DNA of 64,000 bases from Corynebacterium jeddahense (GTDB lineage Bacteria > Actinomycetota > Actinomycetes > Mycobacteriales > Mycobacteriaceae), in NCBI RefSeq assembly GCF_028609865.1, contig NZ_CP063194.1:1860001-1924000 (forward strand). The letters run 5' to 3'. Position numbers and translations under genes: made by a program. The notes beneath the pieces were generated by a model. The model was not told the origin of the DNA. It saw only the letters and a program-made list of their open reading frames with translations, and made no database searches. Positions 54,024 through 63,224 of the stretch are shown here, piece after piece (the first letter of the stretch is position 1; each line of letters opens with the position of its first letter).

Positions 54024-55096
54024 CAGATGAGTCCCAAGAGGTAGGCGACGATGGGCACGAGCGCGACCGTCGTGGCGACGCCGAGGACGATCGCGACGGT
54101 CTCCACCGTGCGGTCTTTCTCCTTGGCGGCGGGCGTCGGCTCCGGCTCGCGCTGCGGCGGGGCGACGGACGGCACGACCGACGGGGTCGCGGCGCCGGTG
54201 ACCACCGTCGGCGGCGGCATGGTTGTGGTCGGCGGAGTCGTCGGCGCGGGGGCCGACGTCGTGGTCGCCGGAGGGCGTCGCAACGCAAGCTGCTCCTGGA
54301 GGAACTTGTCCACACGCTCGCCGTCGTAGGTGTTCCCGCTGCACATCGTGCTCGCGCGCTCGAGGTCGATGATGATGCCGCCCTTGTCGTCGGTGAGGTA
54401 GTTCGCCCCCGACATCACGCCCACGACGCCGCGGCCGGGCACGAACACCGGACCGCCGGAATCGCCGAACTGCGGCAGGCCGGGCGCGTCGAAATAGAGC
54501 GTCTTCTCGATCATGCCGACGAACGGCCCGCACGTCGTCGCCGCCGTCCGGCCGTGGGAGGCGTAGCCGTGGTAGCAGACGGTGTCGCCGGGCGTGAGCT
54601 CGCTCGCCGAGATGGTCGCGCCGCCGAAGCGGTTCTCGGCCACGTTCACGTTGGTGAACCAGTGGATCTCCGACCAGTCGTTCGCCTCGCCCTTCGGGTC
54701 GTACGCCGCGGCCGGGTAGATCGTGCCGGCGGGCCACGGGATCTGTTTACCGGTCGCGTCGGCGAGGTAGACGAGCGCGCCCTGCTTGTTGTACACGCCG
54801 TCGCGGACGACGCAGTGGCCGGCGGCGTAGCTCACGCGCCGGGCGGTGTCGTTCGTGCCGATCGTGCAGGTGGTCAGCAGGTTCGCGCCCAGGTTGTCCA
54901 CGAAGAAGACGTCGCCCTGGCGCGCGTCGAGCGGCGGCGCCGTGAGCGAGACCCCCACGCTGGTCCCCCCGCGCACCGTCGCGGCAGGCGCCGGCGCCGC
55001 GGCCCACCCCGCAGCGAGCGCCACTGACGCCGCTGTCGCCACTGACGCCGCGACAGTGAGAACCGCGGCGCTGCGGCGGGTGGCGGGACGGGACAT
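54023..55096 (-). CDS. Exported, membrane-anchored trypsin-like serine protease
   Basis: 357 residues. A signal peptide (RRSAAVLTVAASVATAASVALAAGW...) precedes a chymotrypsin-fold (S1) domain: CTIGTNDTARRVSYAAGHCVV (catalytic His), NDWSEIHWF (probable Asp), PQFGDSGGPVFVPGRGVVGVMSG (catalytic Ser, oxyanion hole). Then a Pro/Thr/Ala-rich linker of about 60 residues and a C-terminal transmembrane helix VAIVLGVATTVALVPIVAYLLGL anchor it with the protease outside. Paired Cys (C..C of LLTTCTIG and TVCYHG) fit disulfides. A false extension to 55495 exists. Coupled to two tiny membrane genes. Confidence 0.87.
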   Translation of the reverse strand: MSRPATRRSAAVLTVAASVATAASVALAAGWAAAPAPAATVRGGTSVGVSLTAPPLDARQGDVFFVDNLGANLLTTCTIGTNDTARRVSYAAGHCVVRDGVYNKQGALVYLADATGKQIPWPAGTIYPAAAYDPKGEANDWSEIHWFTNVNVAENRFGGATISASELTPGDTVCYHGYASHGRTAATTCGPFVGMIEKTLYFDAPGLPQFGDSGGPVFVPGRGVVGVMSGANYLTDDKGGIIIDLERASTMCSGNTYDGERVDKFLQEQLALRRPPATTTSAPAPTTPPTTTMPPPTVVTGAATPSVVPSVAPPQREPEPTPAAKEKDRTVETVAIVLGVATTVALVPIVAYLLGLI

Positions 55097-55175
55097 GGAA
55101 ATATACCTTTGTGCAACTTTCTTAGGTGGGGCTCCCGGCAACTCTAGCGCACCGGGCGCGCGAGACGTAGCCGTT

Positions 55176-57140
55176 CTACGAGACGGCCCCGCCGAGCCCG
55201 CGGCGCTCGAGCAGCGGGCGGGTGTCCTTGTCCCGGCCGCGGAACGCCCGGTACGCCTCGGCGTAGTCGCGCGCGGCGCCCTTGGACAGGATCGCGTCGC
55301 GGAACTTCTGCCCCGTCGCCCGGTTGATGCCCTCCTCGCGCACGAGCTCGAAGCCGTCCGCGTCGAGCGCCTCGGCCCACAGGTACGAGTAGTAGCCCGC
55401 CGAGTACCCGCCCGCGAAGATGTGGTTGAACCACGTGGAGCGGTAGCGCGGCTCGAGCCCGTCGACGTCGAGGCCCACCTCGCGCAGCGCGTCACGCTCG
55501 AACGCGTCGATGGCGGCGGGGTCGGAGGGCACGTCGCCCTCGAGCGAGTGCCACGCGAGGTCGATCGCGGAGGCCGCGAGGTACTCGGCGGTGGAAAAGC
55601 CCTGGCCGAACTGGCGCGAGGCCTGCAGCGCGGCGAGCAGCTCGTCGGGGATGACCTCGCCGGTGTCCACGTGGCGGGCGTAGTGGCGCGCGATCTCCGG
55701 GGCGAACGCGTAGTTCTCGTTGATCTGGGAGGGGAACTCCACCCAGTCGCGCGGGACGTTCGTGCCGGACAGCGACGGGTAGCGCACGTCGGAGAGCAGG
55801 CCGTGCAGCGCGTGGCCGAACTCGTGGAAGATCGTGGTCACCTCGTCGATGGTGAGCAGGTTCGAGCTCACCGACATCACGTTGACCACCACCGGCTTCG
55901 TGCCGGCGAGGTGCGACTGGTCCACGAAGGAGCTCATCCAGGCGCCGCCGCGTTTCGACGGCCTCGCGGCGTAGTCCGTGAGCAAGAGCCCGATGCCGGT
56001 GCCGTCCGCCTCCTTCACCTCCCACACGTCGACGTCCTCGCGGTACCCGGCGAGGTCCTCGCGCTTGTCCACGGTGACGCCGTAGAGCAGGTTCGCCGCG
56101 GAGAAGACGCCGTCGGTGAGCACCTGCTCGAGCGGGAAGTACTTGCGCAGCTCCGCCTCGTCGATGCCGAGCTCCTCCTCGCGCCGCTTCGCCTGCCAGT
56201 ACGGCCAGTCCGCGCCGTCGACCTCCACGCCGGCGAGCTCGGAGGCGAGCTTGCGCTCCGCGTTCGCGTTCGCCGCGGCCGCCGGGGCGAGGTCGGCGAT
56301 GAGCTGGCGCGCCGCCGCGGCAGTGCCGGCGGTCTCCTCGGCGATGACGAAGTCGGCGTGCGAGTCGAAGCCGAGTAGCCTCGCGCGCTCGAGGCGCAGC
56401 GCCACCGACTCGAGCACGATCTCGGGGTTGGACTCGCGGCCGCGCTGCCGGGAGGCGTCGAAAAGCTTGTGGCGCGACGTCGAGTCCTCGAGCTCCGCCT
56501 GCAGCGACTGGGTGGTGGGCAGCTCGACGGGGACGACGTAGCGCCCGCCCTCCTCGTACGCGGCGAGCTGCTCCTCCGACAGGCCGGCGAGCTCGTCGCG
56601 CTCGAACGTCACCGCGAGCGCCTTCGTGTCCGCGAGCAGGTTGCGCCCGAAGCGCTCCGAGAGCTCGGAGAGGCGCTGGTTGATCTCCTGCAGGCGGGTC
56701 TTGCCGGCGGCGTCGAGGTCCGCGCCGCTGCGGGTGAAGCGGCGCGTGAGCTCGCCGTAGAGCCGGCGCGACTCCTCGTCCTCCGGCGGCTCAACGGCCT
56801 GGATGCGCGCGTAGAGCTCCCCGTTCTGGTAGATCGAGTCGACGTGCGCCGACAGCTTCGGCACGATCCGGTCGGCGACGGCGTCGAACTCGTCGGTCGA
56901 ATCGGTGCCCTGCAGGTTGAAAAACCACGCCATGACGCGGTCGAGATCCGCCCCCGCCAGCTCGAACGCCTCGACCGTGTTCTCCCACGTCGGCTCGGCC
57001 TGGGTAGTGATCGCGGCGATCTCCGCCCCGTGCCGCTTAAGCGCCTCCTCGAACGCGGGCTCCACGTGCTCGAGGCGGATCGCGGCGAAGTCCGGCAGGT
57101 TGTACGGCAGGGTCGAGGGGGTGAGAAGCGGGTTTGTCAT
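55176..57140 (-). CDS. M3-family oligopeptidase (dipeptidyl carboxypeptidase/oligopeptidase A-like)
   Basis: 654 residues of the thimet-oligopeptidase (M3) family. The zinc site is EVTTIFHEFGHALHGLLSDV (HExxH), with the third ligand Glu expected downstream in the DWVEFPSQINENYAF region. LPDFAAIRLEHVEPAFEEALKRHGAEIAAI is the typical N-terminus. Cytoplasmic; degrades short peptides. A false N-terminal extension to 57314 exists, but a -10 TACACT sits 7 nt before ATG 57140, making that a leaderless start. Divergent from the esterase-like gene. Confidence 0.92.
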   Translation of the reverse strand: MTNPLLTPSTLPYNLPDFAAIRLEHVEPAFEEALKRHGAEIAAITTQAEPTWENTVEAFELAGADLDRVMAWFFNLQGTDSTDEFDAVADRIVPKLSAHVDSIYQNGELYARIQAVEPPEDEESRRLYGELTRRFTRSGADLDAAGKTRLQEINQRLSELSERFGRNLLADTKALAVTFERDELAGLSEEQLAAYEEGGRYVVPVELPTTQSLQAELEDSTSRHKLFDASRQRGRESNPEIVLESVALRLERARLLGFDSHADFVIAEETAGTAAAARQLIADLAPAAAANANAERKLASELAGVEVDGADWPYWQAKRREEELGIDEAELRKYFPLEQVLTDGVFSAANLLYGVTVDKREDLAGYREDVDVWEVKEADGTGIGLLLTDYAARPSKRGGAWMSSFVDQSHLAGTKPVVVNVMSVSSNLLTIDEVTTIFHEFGHALHGLLSDVRYPSLSGTNVPRDWVEFPSQINENYAFAPEIARHYARHVDTGEVIPDELLAALQASRQFGQGFSTAEYLAASAIDLAWHSLEGDVPSDPAAIDAFERDALREVGLDVDGLEPRYRSTWFNHIFAGGYSAGYYSYLWAEALDADGFELVREEGINRATGQKFRDAILSKGAARDYAEAYRAFRGRDKDTRPLLERRGLGGAVS

Positions 57141-57147
57141 GGCGGAC

Positions 57148-57165
57148 AGTGTAGGCGGATACGAT
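57148..57165. promoter_or_regulatory. Paired divergent -10 boxes for the M3 peptidase and esterase-like genes
   Basis: Minus-strand TACACT (57153-57148), 7 nt before ATG 57140; plus-strand TACGAT (57160-57165), 6 nt before ATG 57172. Both transcripts would be leaderless, and the two boxes are 6 bp apart. Confidence 0.5.
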
Positions 57166-57171
57166 CGGCCC

Positions 57172-57828
57172 ATGGGCGAAATTTCCGCGTTCGACGACCC
57201 GCTGCCGGGGCAGCTGCGTATCGACGCCTCCGGCACCCCCTCCCTCACCATCACCGCCCCCGCCGGCACCCGGCCCGGCGCGGACCTGCCCGTCACCGTC
57301 GTCCTCGGCGACACTCCCCTCCCCGAGCCCGGCAGCGGCAGCGGCGAGGGCGTCGTCGTGCGGGTGCGCTACCGCCGCGGCTTCGCCGGGTTCCTCCCCC
57401 TGCCCGGCGACCCGCCGGGGCACACCCGCGCCGTCGCCGACGCGGCCGCCGCGCTCGCCTGGGTGCAAGACAACGCCGAAGGCTACGGCGGGGACCCGAC
57501 GAATGTCACCCTCGTCGGCGCGGGCGAGGCCGCCGCGGTGGGGCTTTGGCTGTGCCGGCGCGACCACTACAAAGGCGAGTTCCGCCGCGCCCGGCTTTCC
57601 CAGCCGGTGTTCGCGCGCACCCCCGTCGCCCGGCGCAGGTGGCTCGCCCGCGCGGTGCTCGCCGCCCCGCTCACCCGCGACCGGCTGGACGCGCTCGCCC
57701 GGGAGCACCCGGCGCGCGTGGAGCGGGCGTACCGCCGCTACGTCTTCTACACCCGCGGCGAGGGGCTCGGGCCAGCCCCGTTCGACGACGCGGAGCTCGC
57801 CCCGCTCGCCGAGGTGGAGCTGCGCTAG
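57172..57828 (+). CDS. Truncated, probably inactive carboxylesterase-family protein
   Basis: 218 residues, much shorter than type-B carboxylesterases (about 500). RVRYRRGFAGFLPLPGDPPGHTRAVADAAAALAWVQDNAEGYGGDPTNVTLVGAGEAAAVGLWL matches the esterase block 'ALxWVxxNIxxFGGDPxxVTLxGESAGA', but the nucleophile elbow GESAG reads GAGEA, so the catalytic Ser is missing. It is likely non-catalytic or has a new role. Leaderless promoter TACGAT. The stop overlaps the convergent lipoprotein gene by 4 bp. Confidence 0.7.
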   Translation: MGEISAFDDPLPGQLRIDASGTPSLTITAPAGTRPGADLPVTVVLGDTPLPEPGSGSGEGVVVRVRYRRGFAGFLPLPGDPPGHTRAVADAAAALAWVQDNAEGYGGDPTNVTLVGAGEAAAVGLWLCRRDHYKGEFRRARLSQPVFARTPVARRRWLARAVLAAPLTRDRLDALAREHPARVERAYRRYVFYTRGEGLGPAPFDDAELAPLAEVELR

Positions 57829-58424
57829 TTGTTCAGGTTGCCCTTGAACGTGACGTTGCCGATGGTGAACTCGGCGTCCCACAGGTTGCCCACGCTCACG
57901 TCGAAGGGGTACTTCGCGTTCACGGTCGCGCCGGGGCCGAGCGGCTGGTCGAGCCCGACGATGTCCACGCCGGCCTCGTCCGCGATGGGCTCGAACGTGG
58001 CGTCCTTGAGGTCGCGGCTCGACGAGCTGCCCGTGTTGTAGCGAAGCTTCGGCGTGAGCGCGTCCACGGGCAGCGGCGCGTCCGAGTTGTTGGTCACGGC
58101 GACCACGACGATGGAGCCGCCGCCCGGCGCCGTGGAGGTGCCCTGCCACTTGTAGGACAGCTCCATCCCGGGGTCCTTCACCCGCTCGCCGTCGAGTTGG
58201 TCGGTGACCAGCGGCTCGACCTGGTTTGTCTGGAAGCCGGGGCGGTGCACGCCGATCTCGTGGCCGCCCTCGCCCTGCGGTGCGGCCTCGCTCGCCTCGA
58301 CCTGGGTGGTCTCGCCGGACGCGCCCGAGCCCATCGCGTGGTCGTCGTCCCCGCACGCGGCGAGGACAAGGCCCGCGGCGAGCGTGACGGCGACGGCGAG
58401 CGTGCTGCGGAAGCGGTGGATCAT
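57825..58424 (-). CDS. Lipoprotein with an immunoglobulin-like (DUF4352-type) domain
   Basis: 199 residues. Signal peptide with lipobox VLAAC (C24) so lipid-anchored outside. A Ser/Glu/Gly-rich linker precedes a beta-sandwich domain: SIVVVAVTNNSDAPLPVDALTPKLRY, then VGLDQPLGPGATVNAKYPFDVSVGNLWDAEFTIGNVTFKGNLNN, resembling the DUF4352/telomeric-repeat-like Ig fold of many Gram-positive lipoproteins. The function is unknown; such domains bind ligands or partner proteins. RBS AAAGG precedes ATG 58424. Divergent from the ABC exporter. Confidence 0.78.
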   Translation of the reverse strand: MIHRFRSTLAVAVTLAAGLVLAACGDDDHAMGSGASGETTQVEASEAAPQGEGGHEIGVHRPGFQTNQVEPLVTDQLDGERVKDPGMELSYKWQGTSTAPGGGSIVVVAVTNNSDAPLPVDALTPKLRYNTGSSSSRDLKDATFEPIADEAGVDIVGLDQPLGPGATVNAKYPFDVSVGNLWDAEFTIGNVTFKGNLNN

Positions 58425-58474
58425 GGGCGGGCCTTTCGTCGAGCTGTGCTTCGGTGCACCACTGTACAGCGCGC

Positions 58475-58480
58475 TACCCT
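58475..58480 (+). promoter_or_regulatory. -10 box TACCCT for the ABC exporter (short or no leader)
   Basis: TACCCT, 9 nt, ATG 58490; no RBS seen in the gap. Confidence 0.35.
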
Positions 58481-58489
58481 GTGGATTTT

Positions 58490-60382
58490 ATGCAGTCTCT
58501 CATGCGCGTCGCCCGCAGCGCCTCCGCCCTCTGGCCGTACTACATCGCCGTCGTGGTGGTCTCGTCGCTGGTGGCGGGTCTGGGGCTCGTGTCGCCGTTT
58601 TTGGTGCGGGAGGCGACGGACACGATCGTCGCAAAGCTGCACGATGCGTCCCTGCCGGACCCCACCCACACCGTCATCTGGCTCGCGATCGCCCTGTTCG
58701 GCGCGGAAGCCACCGCCTCCCTGCTGCGCAACGTCGCCGGCTACCTCGGCGACGTCATGGTCGCGCGCATCCGCCAGATCCTGTCCACCCGCTACTTCGC
58801 CAAACTGCTCGCGCTGCCGCAGCGCTACTACGACAACCAGGTCACCGGCACGATCATCGCGCGGCTCGACCGCTCGATCGCGAACGTCACGCAGTTCATC
58901 CAGTCCTTCACCAACAACTTCCTGCCCATGCTCATCCAGGTCTTCGCCATCCTGGGCATCACGGCGTACTACTACTGGCCGCTCACGGTACTGCTCGCGC
59001 TGCTGTTCCCCCTGTACACGTGGCTCACGGCGCTCACGTCGAAGCGCTGGCAAGTCTTTGAGAAGGAGAAAAACGCCAACATCGACGAGGGCAACGGCCG
59101 TTTCGCCGAGGTCGTCGGCCCGGTGAAGGTGACCAAGTCCTACGGCGCGGAGGTGCGCGAGCTGGAGAAGTTCGGCCGCCACTACACCAACACCGTGGAC
59201 ATCACCCGCCCGCAGTCGCGCTGGTGGCACTCCATGGACACCGCGCGCGGGGTGGCCATGAACCTCATCTTCCTGGGCATCTACCTCATCCTCTTCCTGC
59301 GCACGCTGCGCGGGCACTTCACCATCGGCGAGATGGTCATGCTCATCCAGATGGTCACCATGGCCCGCCAGCCGGTGACGATGATGAGCTGGATCGTCGA
59401 CTCCGCCCAGCGCGCCGTCGCCGGGTCGCGCGACTACTTCAAGGTGATGGACGAGCCGGTCGAGCCGACCGCGAACCGCCAGCTCGTCGCCGCGACGGAG
59501 GCGAGCGGGATGCCGGAGGTTGTGGCCACGCAGCAAGCCCCGCTGCCCGTTGCGGAGCCCGTGCTCGAGTTCGACGGCGTGACGTTTGCGTACACGGAGG
59601 GCGAACCCGTACTTCACAGCGTCAGTTTCGCCGCCCACGAAGGCGAAAAGATCGCCCTGGTCGGCGAGTCGGGCGGCGGCAAGTCGACCATCGTGAACCT
59701 GCTGCTCGGTCTCTACCCCGTGAAGCAGGGGCGGCTGCGCGTGTGCGGCGAGGAGCTCGGCGAGCTGGACGTGGAGAAGCTGCGCGCCACCACCGGCGTG
59801 GTGTTCCAGGAGGCGGCGCTGTTTTCCGGCTCCGTTTACGAGAACATCGCCTACGGCAAGCCGGACGCGACGATGGAGGAGGTCGTCGCGGTGGCGAAGC
59901 GCGCGAACGCCCACGACTTCATTATGAAGTTCGCCGACGGCTACGACACCGTCATCGGCGAGCGCGGCCTACGCCTGTCCGGCGGGCAGCGCCAGCGCGT
60001 CGCCGTGGCGCGCGCGATGCTCAAGGACGCGCCGATCTTGATCCTCGACGAGGCGACCTCCGCCCTCGACACCAAGGCCGAGCGTGCGGTGCAGGCGGGC
60101 CTCGACGAGCTCATGGTCGGGCGCACGACGCTCATGATCGCGCACCGCCTCTCCACGATCGCGGGCGTGGACACCATCATCACCCTGCGCGAAGGCCGCG
60201 TCGACGAGATCGGCTCCCCGGCCGAGCTCGCCGTCTCCGGCGGCATTTACTCCGAGCTGCTGCGCCTGACCGCGTCGTCCTCGGCGGCCGACCGGGAGCG
60301 CCTCAAGGCGTTCGGGTTCCACGTCGACGGCGACGGCGATGCTGACGAGGACGAGGACGGCGGGGGCAGCGAGCGCAACTAG
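58490..60382 (+). CDS. ABC exporter (half-transporter, lipid/multidrug type)
   Basis: 630 residues: six-helix exporter domain ([26 protein letters not shown]...), with [40 protein letters not shown], then the ATPase: Walker [15 protein letters not shown], signature [15 protein letters not shown], Walker [13 protein letters not shown] and IAHRLSTI. It works as a homodimer exporting a hydrophobic substrate (drug, lipid or peptide); the substrate is not predictable. An acidic C-tail ([12 protein letters not shown]) is unusual. A false extension to 58454 exists. Adjacent to aecD. Confidence 0.88.
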   Translation: MQSLMRVARSASALWPYYIAVVVVSSLVAGLGLVSPFLVREATDTIVAKLHDASLPDPTHTVIWLAIALFGAEATASLLRNVAGYLGDVMVARIRQILSTRYFAKLLALPQRYYDNQVTGTIIARLDRSIANVTQFIQSFTNNFLPMLIQVFAILGITAYYYWPLTVLLALLFPLYTWLTALTSKRWQVFEKEKNANIDEGNGRFAEVVGPVKVTKSYGAEVRELEKFGRHYTNTVDITRPQSRWWHSMDTARGVAMNLIFLGIYLILFLRTLRGHFTIGEMVMLIQMVTMARQPVTMMSWIVDSAQRAVAGSRDYFKVMDEPVEPTANRQLVAATEASGMPEVVATQQAPLPVAEPVLEFDGVTFAYTEGEPVLHSVSFAAHEGEKIALVGESGGGKSTIVNLLLGLYPVKQGRLRVCGEELGELDVEKLRATTGVVFQEAALFSGSVYENIAYGKPDATMEEVVAVAKRANAHDFIMKFADGYDTVIGERGLRLSGGQRQRVAVARAMLKDAPILILDEATSALDTKAERAVQAGLDELMVGRTTLMIAHRLSTIAGVDTIITLREGRVDEIGSPAELAVSGGIYSELLRLTASSSAADRERLKAFGFHVDGDGDADEDEDGGGSERN

Positions 60383-60528
60383 TCAGCGCGCGCGACCGGG
60401 TGCTCGGCGACTGGGTGATGTCCTCGGTCGTGTGGGGGTACCGGCAGACGGAGCGCGAGCCGCGTCGTCACGCAAACCGCCCCATCGCGCGCCCGAATCA
60501 AACTCTCGAGTCCGCGTAGCCGCGGCGC

Positions 60529-60534
60529 TACCGT
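60529..60534 (+). promoter_or_regulatory. -10 box TACCGT for aecD (leaderless)
   Basis: TACCGT, 7 nt, ATG 60542; no RBS. Confidence 0.45.
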
Positions 60535-60541
60535 GGCGGGC

Positions 60542-61663
60542 ATGGAATTTCCCGACCTCGAGACCCTCAAAGCCCGCGGCACGCGCAAGTGGACGCAGTT
60601 CGGCGGGGACGTCCTGCCGCTGTTCATCGCGGAGAGCGACTTCCCCACCGCGCCCGCCGTCAAGCGCGCGATCATCGACGCCGCCGAGCGCGAGATGTTC
60701 GGCTACACCCCCGCACCGCACGCGCACCACCTCGGCGAGGCGGTGGCGGACTTCTACGGCTGGCGCTACGGCTGGCGCCCCGCCCCGGAGCGCGTCTTCC
60801 CAGTCGCGGACGTCGTTCGCGGGGTGTTGCTCGCCATCGAGTACTTCACGCAGGGCCCGGTGATCGTGCCGGTGCCGGCGTACTTCCCGTTCCTCGACGT
60901 CGCCCAGGTGGCCGGGCGCGAGCGCGTGGACGTCGGCTCGGCGAACGGGCTCGACCTCATGGAGGTCGACGCGGCGTTCAAGAACGGGGCGGGCAGCATC
61001 ATCGTCACCAACCCGTTCAACCCCGGCGGCTACATCTTCGACGCCGAGGAGCTCGACCAGATCTGCGCGATCGCGCGCAGGTACGGCGGGCGCGTCATCG
61101 TCGACGAGATCCACGCCCCGCTCGTCTACGAGGGCACGCACGTCTGCGCCGCCGCGAACAACCCGGACGTGTGCATCACCGTCACGGCGACGTCGAAGGC
61201 GTGGAACGTCGCGGGCCTGAAGTGCGCGCAGATGATCTTCTCCAACGACGAGGACGTGGCCACCTGGAACGCCATGTCGGGCGTGGCCAAGGACGGCGTG
61301 GGTACCCTCGGCATCGTCGCCGCCGAGGCGTGCTACACGCAGGGCCGCGAGTTCCTCGACGAGGAGGTCGCGCAGCTCAAGGACAACCGGGACTGGCTCG
61401 TCGAGCACCTCCCGCAGGCCGTGCCGGGTATCGGCATCGAAGTGCCGCAGGCGACCTACCTCATGTTCCTCGATTTTTCGGGCACCAAGCTTGTCGACGA
61501 TCGTCCCGCCGCCTGGCTGCGCCGCCACGCCAAGGTGGCCATGAACGAGGGCGTGGACTTCGGCCCCGGCGGCGAGCACCGCGCGCGGCTCAACTTCGCC
61601 ACGAGCCCCACGATCCTCGAGGAGGCGGTGCGGCGGATCGGCGACGCCGTCGCCACGCTGTAG
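60542..61663 (+). CDS. aecD: PLP-dependent C-S lyase / aminotransferase (MalY/PatB, AecD)
   Basis: 373 residues of fold-type I PLP enzymes. [31 protein letters not shown], then the PLP block [46 protein letters not shown], with the Schiff-base Lys in [19 protein letters not shown], match the MalY/PatB C-S lyases. It cleaves cystathionine and related S-substituted cysteines to thiol, pyruvate and ammonia. In C. glutamicum the same gene (aecD) is followed by brnQ and a LuxA-like gene, exactly as here. Leaderless start. Confidence 0.93.
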   Translation: MEFPDLETLKARGTRKWTQFGGDVLPLFIAESDFPTAPAVKRAIIDAAEREMFGYTPAPHAHHLGEAVADFYGWRYGWRPAPERVFPVADVVRGVLLAIEYFTQGPVIVPVPAYFPFLDVAQVAGRERVDVGSANGLDLMEVDAAFKNGAGSIIVTNPFNPGGYIFDAEELDQICAIARRYGGRVIVDEIHAPLVYEGTHVCAAANNPDVCITVTATSKAWNVAGLKCAQMIFSNDEDVATWNAMSGVAKDGVGTLGIVAAEACYTQGREFLDEEVAQLKDNRDWLVEHLPQAVPGIGIEVPQATYLMFLDFSGTKLVDDRPAAWLRRHAKVAMNEGVDFGPGGEHRARLNFATSPTILEEAVRRIGDAVATL

Positions 61664-61680
61664 CGCGGCACCATCCCGCG

Positions 61681-61732
61681 CGGCCCGCTGACTGTCCCAC
61701 GCTGCGGAACCCAGTTCCCGCCTAGCGGGCCG
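61681..61732. repeat. 9-bp inverted repeat in the aecD-brnQ intergene
   Basis: CGGCCCGCT (61681-61689) and AGCGGGCCG (61724-61732) are exact reverse complements around a 34-nt spacer. A mutually exclusive smaller stem, CCCGC/GCGGG (61717-61721 with 61725-61729), overlaps the right arm. It could end the aecD transcript or act as an operator just upstream of the brnQ -10 (TAGATT, 61734-61739). Confidence 0.5.
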
Positions 61733-61778
61733 TTAGATTATGCTGAGACCACTCCAACGAAACGAGAGGGGTCTCCCT

Positions 61779-63179
61779 ATGGGTTCCACAGCGGTCTCCA
61801 CGGCTGACGGGCAGCCGCAGCACAAGCGCTCGACGAGCGCGATCGTCGTGACGGCGCTCGCCTTGTTCTCCATGTTCTTCGGCGCGGGCAACCTCATCTT
61901 CCCGCCCATGCTCGCCGTGCAGGCCGGCGACAACTTCTGGCCGGCGCTCTTCGGCTTCCTCGCCACCGGCTCGCTGCTGCCGATGCTCGCCGTCGTCGCC
62001 ATCGCGCTGTCCGGCTCGAACCTGCGCGACCTCGCGCAGCGCGCCGGCACCGCCTTCGGCATCGTCTTTCCAGTGCTGGCGTACCTGTCCATCGGCGCGT
62101 TCTACGCCCTGCCCCGCACGGGTGCGGTGTCGTTTGAGACCGCGATGACGCCGCTGTTCGGCTTCGACTCGCTGTTTGCCTCCGGCGTGTTCAACGTCGT
62201 GTTCTTCGGCGTCGCCCTGCTGCTGAGCTGGAACCCGAACACGATCATGGAGACCCTCGGCAAGTTCCTCACCCCCGCGCTGCTCGTCCTGCTTGTCATC
62301 ATGATCTCGGTCGCCGCCTTCCGCTGGAACGCCGAGCCGGTCACGCCGAGCGAGCCGTACGACGACGGCCCGTTCACCGCGGGGCTGCTCGAGGGCTACC
62401 TCACGATGGACTCCATCGCGGCGCTCGCGTTTTCCATCGTGGTCATCTCCACCCTGCGCGGCCGCGGGTTCAAGGAGGGCAAGGAACTGGTCAACGGCAC
62501 CATCACCGCCGGCATCGGCGCGGGCATCATGCTCGCGCTTGTCTACATCGGCCTCGGGCTCATCGGCCGCGTCATGCCGGGCGCGGGTGAGTTCGACAAC
62601 GGCGCGGGCCTGCTCGCCGAGGCCGCGCACCGCACCATGGGCGGCGCGGGCCAGGCCGTGTTCTCCGCGATCGTGCTGCTCGCCTGCCTCACCACCGCCG
62701 TCGGCCTGATCACCTCGACCGCCGAGTTCTTCTCCGAGCAGTTCGCCGGCTCCTACCACGTGTGGGCCGTGACCTTCGCCGTCGCGTCCATGATCATGGC
62801 GACCCAGGGCCTCGACTTCGTCATGTCCATCGCCGCCCCGGTCATCGGCTTCCTCTACCCGCCGGCGATCACGCTCATCTTCCTCACCCTCATCGAGCCG
62901 GCTTTCCGCGCCCGCACCCGCTTCAACTGGGCGTTCTTCGCCCCGCTTTGGGTCGCTGTCGTGTGGTCCGCGATCGAGACGTTCATCTCGCAGGGCTGGG
63001 CCGCAGACGCGCTCACCCCGCTCGTGAGCTGGTCGCCGCTGTTCGACGAGGGCCTCGGCTGGATCGTGCCCGTGCTCGTGGCGTTCGTCGTCGGCCTGGC
63101 CATCGACTTCGCGCGGCCGAAGCCGGCGATGATCCCGGGCACCATGGAATCGGTCGAGGGCGAGGACCTTTCCGCGTAG
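61779..63179 (+). CDS. brnQ: Branched-chain amino acid uptake carrier BrnQ
   Basis: 466 residues, about 12 transmembrane segments of the LIVCS family: ALALFSMFFGAGNLIFPPMLAVQAGDNFWPALFGFLATGSLLPML is the signature N-terminus, then PRTGAVSFETAM and IALLAFSIV-like helices throughout. It imports Leu, Ile and Val with Na+. It lies 115 bp after aecD in the corynebacterial aecD-brnQ arrangement. The leader has RBS GAGAGGGG; an in-frame extension to 61740 is unlikely because ATG 61779 fits both RBS and homologues. Confidence 0.95.
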   Translation: MGSTAVSTADGQPQHKRSTSAIVVTALALFSMFFGAGNLIFPPMLAVQAGDNFWPALFGFLATGSLLPMLAVVAIALSGSNLRDLAQRAGTAFGIVFPVLAYLSIGAFYALPRTGAVSFETAMTPLFGFDSLFASGVFNVVFFGVALLLSWNPNTIMETLGKFLTPALLVLLVIMISVAAFRWNAEPVTPSEPYDDGPFTAGLLEGYLTMDSIAALAFSIVVISTLRGRGFKEGKELVNGTITAGIGAGIMLALVYIGLGLIGRVMPGAGEFDNGAGLLAEAAHRTMGGAGQAVFSAIVLLACLTTAVGLITSTAEFFSEQFAGSYHVWAVTFAVASMIMATQGLDFVMSIAAPVIGFLYPPAITLIFLTLIEPAFRARTRFNWAFFAPLWVAVVWSAIETFISQGWAADALTPLVSWSPLFDEGLGWIVPVLVAFVVGLAIDFARPKPAMIPGTMESVEGEDLSA

Positions 63180-63211
63180 GCGGCGGGACGCACGTCGAGA
63201 CGCGGAATGCG

Positions 63212-63217
63212 TACTGT
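63212..63217 (+). promoter_or_regulatory. -10 box TACTGT for the LuxA-like gene (leaderless)
   Basis: TACTGT, 7 nt, ATG 63225; no RBS. Confidence 0.45.
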
Positions 63218-63224
63218 GGGGGCC

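Noticed and set aside
56469..59126. 885-residue open frame on the plus strand
   Set aside because: It runs antisense to the M3 peptidase and across three other genes; Arg/Ala/Pro-rich translation is typical of shadow frames in high-GC DNA.
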